Assembly (NCBI GenBank): GCA_038317345.1
Contig: JBBQBH010000001.1
Coordinates: forward strand, 1 to 64,000
Direction of reading: 5' to 3'
DNA: 64,000 nucleotides
DNA from: Mayfieldus sp038317345
Lineage (GTDB): Bacteria > Actinomycetota > Thermoleophilia > Solirubrobacterales > 70-9
Below, in pieces: positions 1-8,959 of the stretch (positions within the stretch are counted from its first letter, which is position 1; each line of letters starts with the position of its first letter). The position numbers and the translations under genes were made by a program. The notes beneath the pieces were generated by a model. That model did no database searches. It saw nothing but the letters and a program-made list of their open reading frames with translations, and was not told the DNA's origin.

Positions 1-1102
1 GCGGATCGCCGCCAAGCGCGAGGCGGGGATCGACGTGATCAGCCTCGGGATCGGCGACCCCGACGAGCCCACCTACCCCCACATCGTCAAGGCGATGCAG
101 GAGGCGGTGGCCGAGAACGCCAACCAGAAGTACCCGACCAACCGCGGCCGCGACGAGTTCCGCGAGGCTGTCTCGGACTTCTACGGCGATCGCTTCGGAG
201 TCGAGATCGACGCCGAGAACGAGGTGATCCCGGCGATCGGAGCCAAGGAGTGCATCTACAACCTCAGCTTCGCGTTCCTCGATCCGGGCGACCTGGCGCT
301 TGCCTCCGATCCTGGCTATCCGGTCTACACCGGCGGCCCGATCCTGGCAGGCGCCGAGGCCGAGCTGCTGCCGCTAATGCCCGAGCTGAGCTTTGCCCCC
401 GACCTCAGCGCCGTTCCCGCCGACCTCGCGAGCCGCGCCCGCCTGATCTTCGTCAACTACCCCAACAACCCGACCGGCGCGGTCGTCCCCGAGGGTTTCT
501 TCGAATTGGTGGTCTCGTTTGCGCGCGAGAACGAGATCCTCGTCGTCCACGACAACGCCTATTCGGAGACCACGTTCGACGGCTATGTCGCCCCGAGCTT
601 TCTCGCCACCCCGGGCGCCAAGGAGGTCGGGGTAGAGGTGTTCTCACTCTCGAAGGGCTTCAACATGACCGGCTGGCGCTGTGCTGCGATCCTCGGCAAC
701 CCGGAGGCGATCCGCACCTACTGGCGCTTGAAGACCAACGTCGACTCGGGCCTCTTCGAGGCGATCCAGCTGGCGGGTGCCGCCGCCCTCACTGGCCCCC
801 GCGGTCCACTGGAGCGCATGAACGAGACCTACGCACGCCGCCGAGACCTAGTGATCGACACGCTGCGCGACATCGGCGTCGAGGTCACGCCGCCCAAGGG
901 CACGATCTACGTATGGGCGCCGGTGCCGGAGGGCCACACCTCGGCCTCATTCTCCGAGCTGGTGCTGGAGCAGGCGGCGGTCGTCGTCTCTCCCGGCTCG
1001 ATGTATGGGCCGAGCGGCGAGGGCTTTTTCCGGATCTCGCTCACCACGCCCGACGAGCGACTCGTCGAGGGGCTGGAGCGGATGCGCGAGCACCTCGCCT
1101 AG
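1..1102 (+). CDS. PLP-dependent class I/II aminotransferase (LL-diaminopimelate aminotransferase-like), 5' end outside window
   Basis: The frame is open from base 2, so the true start lies left of the window; the first in-window GTG (35) falls inside the conserved N-terminal stretch that reads ISLGIGDPDEPT. The fold-type I aminotransferase hallmarks are visible: the YPTNRGRDEFR substrate loop, NYPNNPTGA, the cofactor-contacting DNAYSE, and the Schiff-base lysine in SLSKGFNMTGWR (about residue 207 counted from the GTG at 35). This set resembles DapL/DapC-type enzymes that transfer an amino group to a tetrahydrodipicolinate derivative in lysine and peptidoglycan synthesis, but aspartate or other aminotransferases share it. 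Family is sure; substrate is inferred. It converges with the SDR gene downstream. Confidence 0.85.
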   Translation, partial: RIAAKREAGIDVISLGIGDPDEPTYPHIVKAMQEAVAENANQKYPTNRGRDEFREAVSDFYGDRFGVEIDAENEVIPAIGAKECIYNLSFAFLDPGDLALASDPGYPVYTGGPILAGAEAELLPLMPELSFAPDLSAVPADLASRARLIFVNYPNNPTGAVVPEGFFELVVSFARENEILVVHDNAYSETTFDGYVAPSFLATPGAKEVGVEVFSLSKGFNMTGWRCAAILGNPEAIRTYWRLKTNVDSGLFEAIQLAGAAALTGPRGPLERMNETYARRRDLVIDTLRDIGVEVTPPKGTIYVWAPVPEGHTSASFSELVLEQAAVVVSPGSMYGPSGEGFFRISLTTPDERLVEGLERMREHLA

Positions 1103-1121
1103 CCAACTTCGCGCTTTCCAA

Positions 1122-2120
1122 TCAGGCTGAAGCGCCGGCGGGCAGCTTGTCCTCGGCGGCGAGGGTGTCTCGCAGACCCTGCTCGAGTCCGCGCGGGGAG
1201 TACCCGAGCTGACTCATTGCTTTGTCGTGCTTGGCCCAGAAGGTGACCCCGTCGGCCGAACTGATCAGCTCCGAGAGGTTCGGAGGCTGTCCCATCAGCT
1301 TGCCGACCACCGGCCCGATCGGGGTCAGCGCCTTGAGCAGCGGCGTCGGCATCGCCCGCTTCGGCGCCTTGCGGTCGCTGACCTTGGCCAGGGTCTCGAT
1401 CATCTCGCGCATCGTGGTGATCTGGCCGCCGAGCACGTAGGACTCGCCGATCTGCCCTTTGTCGAGGGCAAGCAGCACGCCGTCGGCTACATCGTCGACG
1501 TGGACCATGTTCAGGCCCAGGTCCGGGAAGGCGATCATCGGCATCCGGCCAGCCAGGAACTGATCCATCTGGGTGCCGAGCGCGGAGTGATCGCCCGGTC
1601 CGTATACGCCACCCGGTTGGACGATCACGCAGGGAAGCCCCTCCTCGTCGATCAAGCGCTGGGCGATCTGGTGGGCCTGCACCTTCGTCTCCTCGTAATA
1701 GGACGTGTGCTCGTCGCCGCTGTGCTTGTAGGTCTCGTCGACGACCTTGCCGTGGGTGTTGCCGAAGGCACCGACGGTCGAGATGTAGACGATCCTGGGG
1801 ATCTTCTCTTCCTGCGCGGAGCGCAGCACGCTCTCGGTGCCCAGCACGTTGGCCTCGTACATCGCGGTGTGCTGGCTCTTCGGGATCCCGACCTCATAGA
1901 CGGCGGCGCCGTGGATCAACGCGTCGCATTCCGCCATTCCGGACCGCATTGCGACGTCGTCGGCAAGGTCGCCCTCGAACAGCACGCAGCCGAGCTCGGC
2001 CAGGTCCTGCGCCTTTTCGGGGCTGCGCACCAGACAGACGACCTCGTCCCCTCGTGCGCGCAGATCCCGGACCACGCGTCCGCCGATGAACCCGGTTGCC
2101 CCCGTTACAAAGACCTTCAT
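1122..2120 (-). CDS. NAD(P)-dependent epimerase/dehydratase, extended SDR family
   Basis: The 332-residue protein starts with the Rossmann dinucleotide motif GATGFIGG (residues 7-14), as in extended short-chain dehydrogenases. The catalytic YxxxK is seen as YYEETK, preceded by a Ser/Thr-containing STVGAFG segment, and the family PGGVYGPGD motif follows. Such proteins oxidise, reduce or epimerise nucleotide sugars, flavonoid-like compounds or sterol-like substrates; the substrate cannot be told here. The gene is transcribed divergently from hflX across about 77 bases. Confidence 0.85.
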   Translation of the reverse strand: MKVFVTGATGFIGGRVVRDLRARGDEVVCLVRSPEKAQDLAELGCVLFEGDLADDVAMRSGMAECDALIHGAAVYEVGIPKSQHTAMYEANVLGTESVLRSAQEEKIPRIVYISTVGAFGNTHGKVVDETYKHSGDEHTSYYEETKVQAHQIAQRLIDEEGLPCVIVQPGGVYGPGDHSALGTQMDQFLAGRMPMIAFPDLGLNMVHVDDVADGVLLALDKGQIGESYVLGGQITTMREMIETLAKVSDRKAPKRAMPTPLLKALTPIGPVVGKLMGQPPNLSELISSADGVTFWAKHDKAMSQLGYSPRGLEQGLRDTLAAEDKLPAGASA

Positions 2121-2197
2121 CTCTCGCCAGCCTATCCGTTGCGATCGTGAGCACGCGTACGCAGGGAGCCGCCCGGCGGCGTCGTAGAATTTGTTCA

Positions 2198-3529
2198 GTG
2201 CAGCGATCTAGAAACGGACGCGAGTCCGAGACCGGCGCGGGCGCGGCGGGCGTCTCGAACCCGCGGGCCAGGCAGCGGGCGATCGCGATCGGGGTGCTCG
2301 AGCGGGCCCCCGACGAGGAGCCACTCGCGGAGCTGAAGGAGCTACTGCGCACCGCCGGCGTCGCCACCGCGGGAGAGATGGTCCAGCAGCGCTCGGCACC
2401 CGACCCCGACCGTTACTTCGGGGCGGGAAAGCTGCGCGAGCTGGAGGAGCAGATCGCCGCCTCCGACGCCAACCTGGTCGCCTGCGACGACGAGCTGGTG
2501 CCCCGCCAGGAACGTAACCTCGAGGCTGCGCTGGACGTGCCGGTGATCGACCGCACCGCGATCATTCTCGACATCTTTGCCGACCACGCACACAGCGCAG
2601 AGGGCAAGCTGCAGGTCGAGCTGGCGCAGCTCGAATACAACCTCGCCCGTATGCGCGGCCTCTGGACCCACCTCGAGCGGCTGGGAGCGGGGAGGATCGA
2701 CGGTGGAATCGGAACGAGAGGACCGGGCGAGTCGCAGATCGAGACCGACCGCCGCCTGGCGCGAGACCGGATCTCCGCGCTTCGCCGCCGCATCGGCCGG
2801 CTGGAGCGCAATCGAGACGTGATGCGGGCGCGGCGCGACAGCACCTCGATCCCGACGGTCGCCCTCGCCGGCTACACGAACGCCGGCAAGTCGACGCTGC
2901 TGAACGCGATCACGGGTGCAAACGTCGAGGTGGGGGAGCGGCTGTTCGAGACCCTGGACCCGACAACGCGCCGCTTCGAGCACCGGGGGCGCCGCTATCT
3001 GCTCACCGACACGGTCGGCTTTATCGAGAAGCTGCCCCACCAACTGGTCGAGGCCTTCAAGGCGACCCTGGAGGAGACGGTGCTCGCCGGCCTGATCCTG
3101 CATGTGGTGGACGCGTCCGCCCCGGCGGAGCGACGCGACGCGACGATGGCGGCGGTCGACGGGGTGCTGGAGGAGATCGGCGCAGGCGAATCGCCCCGGT
3201 TGCTGGTCTTCAACAAGGCCGACCTGCTGGGCGAAGAGGAGCGCCGCGAGGCCCTGCTGGGCCACCCAGATGCGATCCTCGTCTCGGCGCTCAACGGCGA
3301 GGGCGTGGAGGAGCTTCGCGATCGCATCGAACAGGCCTTCGAGGAGACCCTGCGCGAAGTCGAGCTGCTGGTTCCCTACAGCGAGGGTGCCCGACTGCAC
3401 GAGCTGCATGAGATTGCGGGCGAGCTGGAGCGGACCGATCGCAGCGACGGCGTGCTGGTCCGGGCTCGCGTCCCCGCCGCCGAGCTTCATCGCTTCAAGG
3501 ACCTGAGCGTCAACGGCACCGGCGGCTAG
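2198..3529 (+). CDS. hflX: Ribosome-associated GTPase HflX
   Basis: HflX binds the 50S subunit and splits or rescues stalled ribosomes. The N-terminal HflX domain carries the typical DPDRYFGAGK and ELVPRQERNLE segments, then a coiled stretch with the GGIGTRGPGESQIETDRR signature. The G domain shows G1 GYTNAGKST, G3 DTVGFIEKLP, G4 NKAD and G5 SALNGEG. I chose the GTG at 2198 (443 aa) because the open frame upstream runs into the start of the divergent SDR gene and reads as Arg-rich non-family sequence. dut follows after 19 bases, probably in the same transcript. Confidence 0.92.
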   Translation: MQRSRNGRESETGAGAAGVSNPRARQRAIAIGVLERAPDEEPLAELKELLRTAGVATAGEMVQQRSAPDPDRYFGAGKLRELEEQIAASDANLVACDDELVPRQERNLEAALDVPVIDRTAIILDIFADHAHSAEGKLQVELAQLEYNLARMRGLWTHLERLGAGRIDGGIGTRGPGESQIETDRRLARDRISALRRRIGRLERNRDVMRARRDSTSIPTVALAGYTNAGKSTLLNAITGANVEVGERLFETLDPTTRRFEHRGRRYLLTDTVGFIEKLPHQLVEAFKATLEETVLAGLILHVVDASAPAERRDATMAAVDGVLEEIGAGESPRLLVFNKADLLGEEERREALLGHPDAILVSALNGEGVEELRDRIEQAFEETLREVELLVPYSEGARLHELHEIAGELERTDRSDGVLVRARVPAAELHRFKDLSVNGTGG

Positions 3530-3548
3530 CGGTACTAGGGTTCGCGGC

Positions 3549-3980
3549 GTGAAGCTGCGATTCGCCCGCCTCACCGACGACGCGGTCCTTCCGACCAGGG
3601 CCCACGAGGGCGACGCAGGGCTCGACCTCTACGCTGCAGAGCCGGCGCACATCGGTCCCGGCGAACGCTGGAGCGTCCCGACCGGGATCGCGGTCGAGAT
3701 CCCCGAAGGCCATGCCGGGCTCGTGCTTCCCCGCTCGGGGTTGGCGCGCGAGCACGGCATCGCCCTGGTCAATAGCCCGGGCCTGATCGACGCCGGATAC
3801 CGGGGCGAGATCCGGGTGCTGCTGCTCAATACCGACCCCGCCGAGGTCTACCGGGTCAAGCCCAGGGACCGGATCGCCCAGCTCGTCGTCGTGGCGGTTG
3901 CATCCCTGGAGCCGCTCGAGGCCGAGACCCTTGCCGTGTCGTCCCGCGGCGACGGCGGCTTCGGTTCCAGCGGCCGCTGA
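3549..3980 (+). CDS. dut: dUTP diphosphatase
   Basis: A trimeric dUTPase that hydrolyses dUTP to dUMP and PPi, limiting uracil in DNA and feeding thymidylate synthesis. All five family motifs are present in order: DAGLDLYA (1), PRSGLA (2), GLIDAGYRGE with the catalytic Asp (3), DRIAQLVV (4) and the C-terminal P-loop-like RGDGGFGSSG (5). The length of 143 aa is normal. It starts with GTG 19 bases after hflX. Confidence 0.95.
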   Translation: MKLRFARLTDDAVLPTRAHEGDAGLDLYAAEPAHIGPGERWSVPTGIAVEIPEGHAGLVLPRSGLAREHGIALVNSPGLIDAGYRGEIRVLLLNTDPAEVYRVKPRDRIAQLVVVAVASLEPLEAETLAVSSRGDGGFGSSGR

Positions 3981-4233
3981 GGGATGCGCCTGCTTCTCCC
4001 CTGTCTCTCTCGGGCGACCCCCGCGGACGGCAGAATCGGAGCCGTAACAGGAACGCATCTTCGGACGGAACGGGTCGCCCTCACATGCGCGGTACGCTGG
4101 TCGTGCCGCCCGTCGGGTTCTCAGCGCTCTCTCGGCCTCTCGCGTGGTCTTGCCATAGAGAGAGTGGGGAACGAGCGTCATGCTCCAGAACGTTGGCGGT
4201 TCAGGCAAAGCGCACCAAGGCGCGGGCTGAGAT
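3981..4233. other. Gap between dut and a SnoaL-like gene
   Basis: No convincing gene, tRNA or terminator is seen in these 253 bases. The open frames crossing it are low-quality extensions of shadow frames. A CTCTCTC/GAGAGAG pair near 4127-4167 could form a weak stem. Confidence 0.4.
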
Positions 4234-4587
4234 ATGTCCGAACAGAACATGGAGAGCATCCGCGGCCATTACCGGGCAGCGGCACGGGGTGATATGCCCA
4301 GTCTTCGTTGGCTCGATGAGCGGATCGCGGCGGAGCACCGCTGGGTTTCCGACCTGCCCCAAGTGCCCGAGCCGGTCGATCAGCCCCGGTGGCGGCCCGA
4401 GAGGTTCATCGACCTGAACGAGCGAGTCTTGGTACGGGTCAAGCTTTCCGGGTGCGCCAGGGAAACTGGCAAAGAAACGGAGAGCCGACTCGCCCATCTT
4501 TGGACACTCAGGCGCGGCCAGGTGGTCAAGCTCGCCGTCTATCACGACTGGGAATCGGGTCTATCCGCCGCCGGAGTCGCAGAGTAG
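4234..4587 (+). CDS. SnoaL/NTF2-like small protein, divergent
   Basis: The 117-residue product begins MSEQNMESIRGHYRAAARGD, the same N-terminal pattern (MSxxNxExIR) as the SnoaL-like genes at 50.7-52 kb, and ends with a strand-rich segment (HLWTLRRGQVVKLAVYHDW) matching the family's last beta-hairpin. The NTF2-like cone fold serves as an isomerase, cyclase or ligand-binding domain; no activity can be assigned. The centre is short and atypical, so it may be a reduced family member. Confidence 0.6.
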   Translation: MSEQNMESIRGHYRAAARGDMPSLRWLDERIAAEHRWVSDLPQVPEPVDQPRWRPERFIDLNERVLVRVKLSGCARETGKETESRLAHLWTLRRGQVVKLAVYHDWESGLSAAGVAE

Positions 4588-4629
4588 AAGCCCTCAATAC
4601 TCTGCTGCCGTTCATGCATTGCGGCGGCG

Positions 4630-5364
4630 CTAGCCGAGTGCAGCTCTTCGAGCACTCTCATGGGCCGCGGCCTCGAGTGAGTCGTCGAGCGGCTCCAGCT
4701 CCGGCTCGCTTCCCTGACGGCGGCTGAGCGCCAGCTGGATCAGGCGGTCGGCGAGCCAGGCGTTCTTGGGCAGCAGCGGGCCGTGCAGATAGGTGCCGAT
4801 GAGGTTGTCGCGACGCACGCCCTCGAGGCCGTCGCGGCCGTTGTTGCCGAATCCCTTGACCACCTTTCCCAGGGGTTGCGCGCTGTCGCCGAGGTAGGTG
4901 CGCCCGCCGTGGTTCTCGAATCCGGCGATCAGTTGCGGCCCCGTTCCGAGGTCGGCCTCGATTGCGACATTCCCGATCAGCCGCTCACCCGGCTCGCGCA
5001 CCGTCTCCAGGTCGGCCAGCCCGAGGCCGGCGATCCGCTCCTTGCCCAGTTGGTAGCTGTGCCCGAGCAGCTGGTAGCCGCCGCAGACGGCGAGCAGCAC
5101 AGCCCCGTCGTCGACCGCCGATGTCAGGTCCCCGCGCTTTGTGTCCACAAGGTCGACCGCGACCACGCGCTGGTCGCGGTCCTGGCCACCGCCGATGTAG
5201 ATCAGGTCGTGGGCGGCGGGGTCCAGGCGATCTCCGGGGCCGGCGGCGGCATATGAGAACGAGATGCCCCGCCACTCGCAGCGGTAACGCAGGAAGAGGA
5301 TGTTGCCACGGTCGGCGTAGATGTTCATCTGCTCCGGATAGAGGGCCAGCAGGCGCAGTTCCAT
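4630..5364 (-). CDS. gatD: Lipid II isoglutaminyl synthase, glutamine amidotransferase subunit GatD
   Basis: GatD releases ammonia from glutamine and passes it to MurT, which amidates D-Glu of the lipid II stem peptide to D-isoglutamine. The 244-residue protein is a class I-like amidotransferase with the nucleophile in AVCGGYQLLG (Cys94 from the ATG chosen, the same number as in the well-studied Staphylococcus enzyme) and a catalytic histidine in TYLHGPLLP (His194). The N-terminal ALYPEQMNIYADRGN is typical of the family. The ATG at 5364 was chosen because it sits one base after the methyltransferase stop (TGAGATG); the longer frame would invade that gene. Last gene of the operon. Confidence 0.92.
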   Translation of the reverse strand: MELRLLALYPEQMNIYADRGNILFLRYRCEWRGISFSYAAAGPGDRLDPAAHDLIYIGGGQDRDQRVVAVDLVDTKRGDLTSAVDDGAVLLAVCGGYQLLGHSYQLGKERIAGLGLADLETVREPGERLIGNVAIEADLGTGPQLIAGFENHGGRTYLGDSAQPLGKVVKGFGNNGRDGLEGVRRDNLIGTYLHGPLLPKNAWLADRLIQLALSRRQGSEPELEPLDDSLEAAAHESARRAALG

Positions 5365-5365
5365 C

Positions 5366-6118
5366 TCAGGCTCCCAGAAGGACGACGGTAGAGCCGACAT
5401 GGGCGTCGGTCGGCTCGATGCGGCGACGGCCGGCGGGCCTCAGACCGGCACTGCGTCCCTCCTCCTCGAGCTCCGCCGCCGAGTGCATCTGTAAGCGGAC
5501 GGCGTCGCGGCTCTCCTCCAGATGACCGCCCGGATCGACGGTCTGGCGCAACCGCTCGACCAGCAGCGAGTCTCCCTCCCGAATCGTCCCGAGTGGCATG
5601 CTCGAGTAGACCCAACCGTCGCGCTCGCGGACGTCAGGGAGAAGGGGGGAGGGGGGCACGCTCGTCACCCCCGTCTCGACGATCGCCAGCGCCACGATGC
5701 CGTGCGGCGCCAGATGCGCGGCGGCGGCCCTCAGGCACTCGCGCCGCAAGTCGGCGTCCGGCAGAAGCTGGACCAGCTGCATCGGTGCGACGATCAGCCC
5801 GAAGGTCTCGTCGAGCGAGAATCCTGCAGCGTCGGCCTGCCGGGCGCCAACGGTCAGCCCCTCGGCAGCGGCCCGTTCGCGCAGCTCGGCGATCAGATCG
5901 GCATCGCTGTCGATTCCGACCACCGCGTGACCGCGCCGCGCCAGGTACAGCGCCACCCGACCCGTCCCGCAGCCGAGCTCGAGAAGCGGCCCGGCGGTCG
6001 ACTCGGCAAGCTCCTCCCAGAGCGGCAGATCGGCCTCGTAGGCGCCGCACTCCACGTCGTGCCAAACGACCGTTGCTCGTTGCTTGTTCCTCGTTCCTCC
6101 TCGTGCTGGAGCGTTCAT
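5366..6118 (-). CDS. Class I SAM-dependent methyltransferase between murT and gatD
   Basis: The 250-residue protein carries SAM-binding motif I LLELGCGTGRVALYLA, an acidic post-I GIDSD, and a motif II region around FGLIVAPMQLVQLL. Its ATG (6118) overlaps the murT stop in an ATGA arrangement, and its stop lies one base from the gatD start, so the three genes should be translationally coupled. The product may act on a cell-wall precursor or lipid, but nothing in the sequence identifies the acceptor. The open frame extends further upstream inside murT; that extension is Arg-rich and non-family. Confidence 0.85.
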   Translation of the reverse strand: MNAPARGGTRNKQRATVVWHDVECGAYEADLPLWEELAESTAGPLLELGCGTGRVALYLARRGHAVVGIDSDADLIAELRERAAAEGLTVGARQADAAGFSLDETFGLIVAPMQLVQLLPDADLRRECLRAAAAHLAPHGIVALAIVETGVTSVPPSPLLPDVRERDGWVYSSMPLGTIREGDSLLVERLRQTVDPGGHLEESRDAVRLQMHSAAELEEEGRSAGLRPAGRRRIEPTDAHVGSTVVLLGA

Positions 6119-7494
6119 TCCCAGTAGGCCTTTGCCAGACCACGATCGGCGAGCATCTTGCGCAGCTCCAAGAGGGCGGTATAGGTAGGAAGCGCGAACA
6201 GGCGACCGTTGGCCTGCGCTACGGCGTGCTCCAGCGAGCCGGCTATGCCGTTCTCGACCGCGATCGACCCTGGCGCCCAGCCGGCGTACTTCAGTCGCAG
6301 GGCCATCTCCGGCGCCCGGGTGCCGGAGCAGGTGACGTGACGCGCTGCCCCCGCGAGCAGCTCGAAGTCGGCGTCCCAGATCCATGAGACGTCGCGCCCG
6401 TCGGCGATCCCGTCGTTGAGGGCAATCCAGAGGTCAAGGTCACCGCCGTCGGTCTCCAGCCGCAGCGTGCGCAGCACCTCGTTGGCGCCGGCCGGGTTCT
6501 TGATCAGCAGGATCGAGACCGGCTTGCCGTCCGCCTCGATCGTCTCGACACGGCCGAACACGGCGCGAACCGACTCCAGGCCGGAGCGGACCGAGTCCAA
6601 CCCGATACCCAGGTCCAACGAGGCAGCGATCGCGGCCAACGCGTTGTAGGCGTTGTAGAGGCCGGGCAGGGGCAGTTTCAGGTGCAGGTCGCCCTTGGGA
6701 GTGCGAACCGAGAGCTGCGACCCCTCCATTCCCAAAAGGTCGATCTCGGTTGCGGCGACGTCCGGCGTTGGGCGCTGGGCGCCGCATGAAGGGCACGAGT
6801 AATGACCGAGATGTCCGACGAAGGCGCGCTCGTATGCATACGGGTGCCCGCAGCGGCGGCAATGCTTGGCGTCGTGCGCGTGCTGGAGCTCGGGCAGCGC
6901 ATGGCGTCGGTCTTCGATCCCGAAGTAGGTGACGCCGGGGCGAGGGCGCTCCTCGCGGTCGCGCCCGAGGTCGGCGATCAGCGGATCGTCGGCGTTGAGC
7001 ACGAAGCGCGTCTGCCCGGCCCGCGCCTCGACCAACTTCGCCCACTGGTCGGCGAGCGTCTCCAGCTCTCCATAGCGATCGAGCTGGTCGCGGAACAGGT
7101 TGCCGAGCACGATCAGCTCCGGGTCGAGCTGCGAGCTGACCTTCGGCAGCCAGGCCTCGTCGACCTCGAACAGGCCTTCGGTGCCTTGCTGCTCGAGCAG
7201 CGCTGTCGCGACGCCCCATGTCATGTTCGATCCGGCGCGGTTGTGAACCGGCTTGCGCCCTTCGGCGGCCAGAGCGGCGGAGATCATCCCCGCGGTGGTC
7301 GTCTTTCCGTTCGTCGCGCTGACGATCGTGCTTCCGCCGACGAGCTGGCCGCCGAGCTTCACGATCGCGTCCGGCGAGAGGCGCAGCAGCACGCGACCCG
7401 GCAGCGTCGTGCCCCCGCCACGGCCGCTGGCCCGGCTGGCAGCGCCAATCGCACGCGCCAGCGCGACCTTCGGACCGAAGAGCGGACTGCTCAA
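6115..7494 (-). CDS. murT: Lipid II isoglutaminyl synthase, Mur-ligase-like subunit MurT
   Basis: MurT is the ATP-dependent partner of GatD. The 459-residue protein has the Mur ligase P-loop SATNGKTTTAGM (about residues 59-70), the central-domain GNLFRDQLDRYGE, and a MurT-specific zinc ribbon with Cys212, Cys215, Cys234 and Cys237 (HCRRCGHPY ... YSCPSCGAQ). The C-terminal DUF1727 region holds DVSWIWDADFE, which includes the conserved Asp thought to activate ammonia. The start is a TTG at 7494 overlapping the stop of the lipid kinase gene by four bases. Length is normal for the family. Confidence 0.93.
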   Translation of the reverse strand: MSSPLFGPKVALARAIGAASRASGRGGGTTLPGRVLLRLSPDAIVKLGGQLVGGSTIVSATNGKTTTAGMISAALAAEGRKPVHNRAGSNMTWGVATALLEQQGTEGLFEVDEAWLPKVSSQLDPELIVLGNLFRDQLDRYGELETLADQWAKLVEARAGQTRFVLNADDPLIADLGRDREERPRPGVTYFGIEDRRHALPELQHAHDAKHCRRCGHPYAYERAFVGHLGHYSCPSCGAQRPTPDVAATEIDLLGMEGSQLSVRTPKGDLHLKLPLPGLYNAYNALAAIAASLDLGIGLDSVRSGLESVRAVFGRVETIEADGKPVSILLIKNPAGANEVLRTLRLETDGGDLDLWIALNDGIADGRDVSWIWDADFELLAGAARHVTCSGTRAPEMALRLKYAGWAPGSIAVENGIAGSLEHAVAQANGRLFALPTYTALLELRKMLADRGLAKAYWE

Positions 7495-8384
7495 GCCGGG
7501 GCGGGTGGCGCCACCACCGACAGCGCCCGCGGGAGCACGCGCAGCGACGCGGGCAGGTCGGTGAGATGCTCGCCGTCGGCGTAGACCGCGAACGGTCGGC
7601 TGGCGCTCAGCTCGAGACGGGCGGCGCGCAGAATCCGCACCTCCTCGTTGTCCACGTGCGTGCCCTTGAACACCTTCGGCAGGTTACTCAGGTAGCGCAG
7701 CTTGCCGGTCTCGCCGATCATCACGACGTCGAATTGGCCGTCCTCGAGGTCCGCGTCGGGCGCCACGAGCATCCCGCCGCCGAAGGTACTGCTGTTGGCC
7801 GCGGCAACCGACCAGCCGGTGAAGCGCATGTTCTCCTCGCCGATTCGCAGGGTGAAGCGTGCCGGCTTCCAGGCGACGAGCGCCCGCGGCACCGAATAGG
7901 CGTAGACGAAGCGCCCTCTGATCAGCTTGGTCTCGTTGGCGATCCGGTTGCACTCCGAGTCGAAACCGACGCTGGCGATCCCGAGGAAGCGCTGCCCGTT
8001 CGCCTCGCCGACGTCGATCGTGCGGGCGTGCCAGGAGGCGATCACCGATACCGCCTGAGCGGGCTCGGTGGGGATGTCGAGCACCCGCGCGAGGTCGTTG
8101 CCTCGCCCGGCCGGGAAGATCCCCAGCGGGACGTCGCCGCCGGCGAGGGCGCCGCCTACGATCCCGACCAGCCCGTCGCCGCTCATCACCACCGGCAGCT
8201 CGCCCGCGTCGGCGGCCCGCAGGGCCAATTCGGTCGCGTGCTCGGCGCTGCGCGTGGGCTCGACCCGGAAGGCGATGTGGCGCTTGTCGAGCTCGTCGCC
8301 GAAGCGCGGCAACAGCGCTTTCGTGCGTCCGCCGCCCGACGACGGGTTGACCAGGACCGCCAGGGGCCGCTCCGCTACTTCCAC
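7491..8384 (-). CDS. Diacylglycerol/lipid kinase family protein (YegS/DgkB-like)
   Basis: The 297-residue protein opens with the NPSSGGGR segment of the DAGK catalytic domain, followed by the nucleotide loop as VMSGDGLVG (residues 66-74; the family consensus is GGDGT) and PAGRGNDLAR (91-100). The C-terminal half has the beta-sandwich signature FGGGMLVAPDADLEDGQFDVV and a final YADGEHL. It should phosphorylate a diacylglycerol-like or other lipid. It is the first gene of the murT-gatD operon, with a four-base overlap to murT, which suggests a role in recycling a lipid of cell-envelope synthesis. Confidence 0.85.
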   Translation of the reverse strand: MEVAERPLAVLVNPSSGGGRTKALLPRFGDELDKRHIAFRVEPTRSAEHATELALRAADAGELPVVMSGDGLVGIVGGALAGGDVPLGIFPAGRGNDLARVLDIPTEPAQAVSVIASWHARTIDVGEANGQRFLGIASVGFDSECNRIANETKLIRGRFVYAYSVPRALVAWKPARFTLRIGEENMRFTGWSVAAANSSTFGGGMLVAPDADLEDGQFDVVMIGETGKLRYLSNLPKVFKGTHVDNEEVRILRAARLELSASRPFAVYADGEHLTDLPASLRVLPRALSVVAPPAPA

Positions 8385-8407
8385 CGCTCAAGCCTATGCT
8401 TCGACGC

Positions 8408-8946
8408 ATGATCCAGGCGGGCGAGACGTTCGAGAATCCCCGCACCGGCCCCCGATTGGAGGCCCGGGAGTCGACGCCCCAACGGGTCGTCTTCGATCGA
8501 CGCTATCCGCCGAACACCGGCCGCGCCGACCCGCACGTCCACTTCGACATCACCCAGAGCTGGGAGATTCTCTCCGGTGAGCCCGGTTGGTCGTCGATGG
8601 CGAGACGCGTGAGGTCAAGGCGGGCCAGACGGTCGAGATCCTGACCGGCGTTCCCCATCAGGACATCCACAATCCTCACGAGAGCGAGCTGACGGTGCGC
8701 TGGACGGTCGCGCCCGTGAACGACTTCGTCGATGCGTTTGCCGACTGCTACACGCACTACCTGACGCGCGACGAGCTCGATGACCAGGACGAGTTCACTG
8801 CCCTGCAGCTGTTCCCGATCCTCCGTGCCACGCGGGCCCAGAGTTGGATCACCCGGATCCCGATACCGGTCCAGAAGCTGGTGATCCCAATGGGCGCCTG
8901 GCTCGGTCGGCTGCGCGGCTACCGGCCTCGCTACGACGAGACCTGA
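8408..8946 (+). pseudogene. Cupin-domain protein interrupted by a one-base frameshift
   Basis: The first part (from ATG 8408; ATG 8396 is an in-frame alternative) reads MIQAGETFENPRTG ... HVHFDITQSWEILSGE in one frame and stops making sense after 8580. The next frame continues exactly where a cupin should, with VVDGETREVKAGQTVEI, then GVPHQDIHNPH and a family-like C-terminus to 8946. Adding one base near 8580-8584 (gag-gcc-cgg-ttg) would restore one protein of about 180 residues. The HVHF and GVPHQDIHNP segments supply the metal-binding histidines. Either a recent loss of function or an assembly error; both halves are otherwise well conserved. Confidence 0.8.
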
Positions 8947-8959
8947 CGATGCCGAACGG

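Noticed and set aside
1227..2150. 307-codon plus-strand frame
   Set aside because: Antisense to the SDR gene, no domain motif.
2096..2197. Longer hflX start
   Set aside because: The extension overlaps the start of the divergent SDR gene and reads Arg-rich without similarity to HflX; GTG 2198 fits better.
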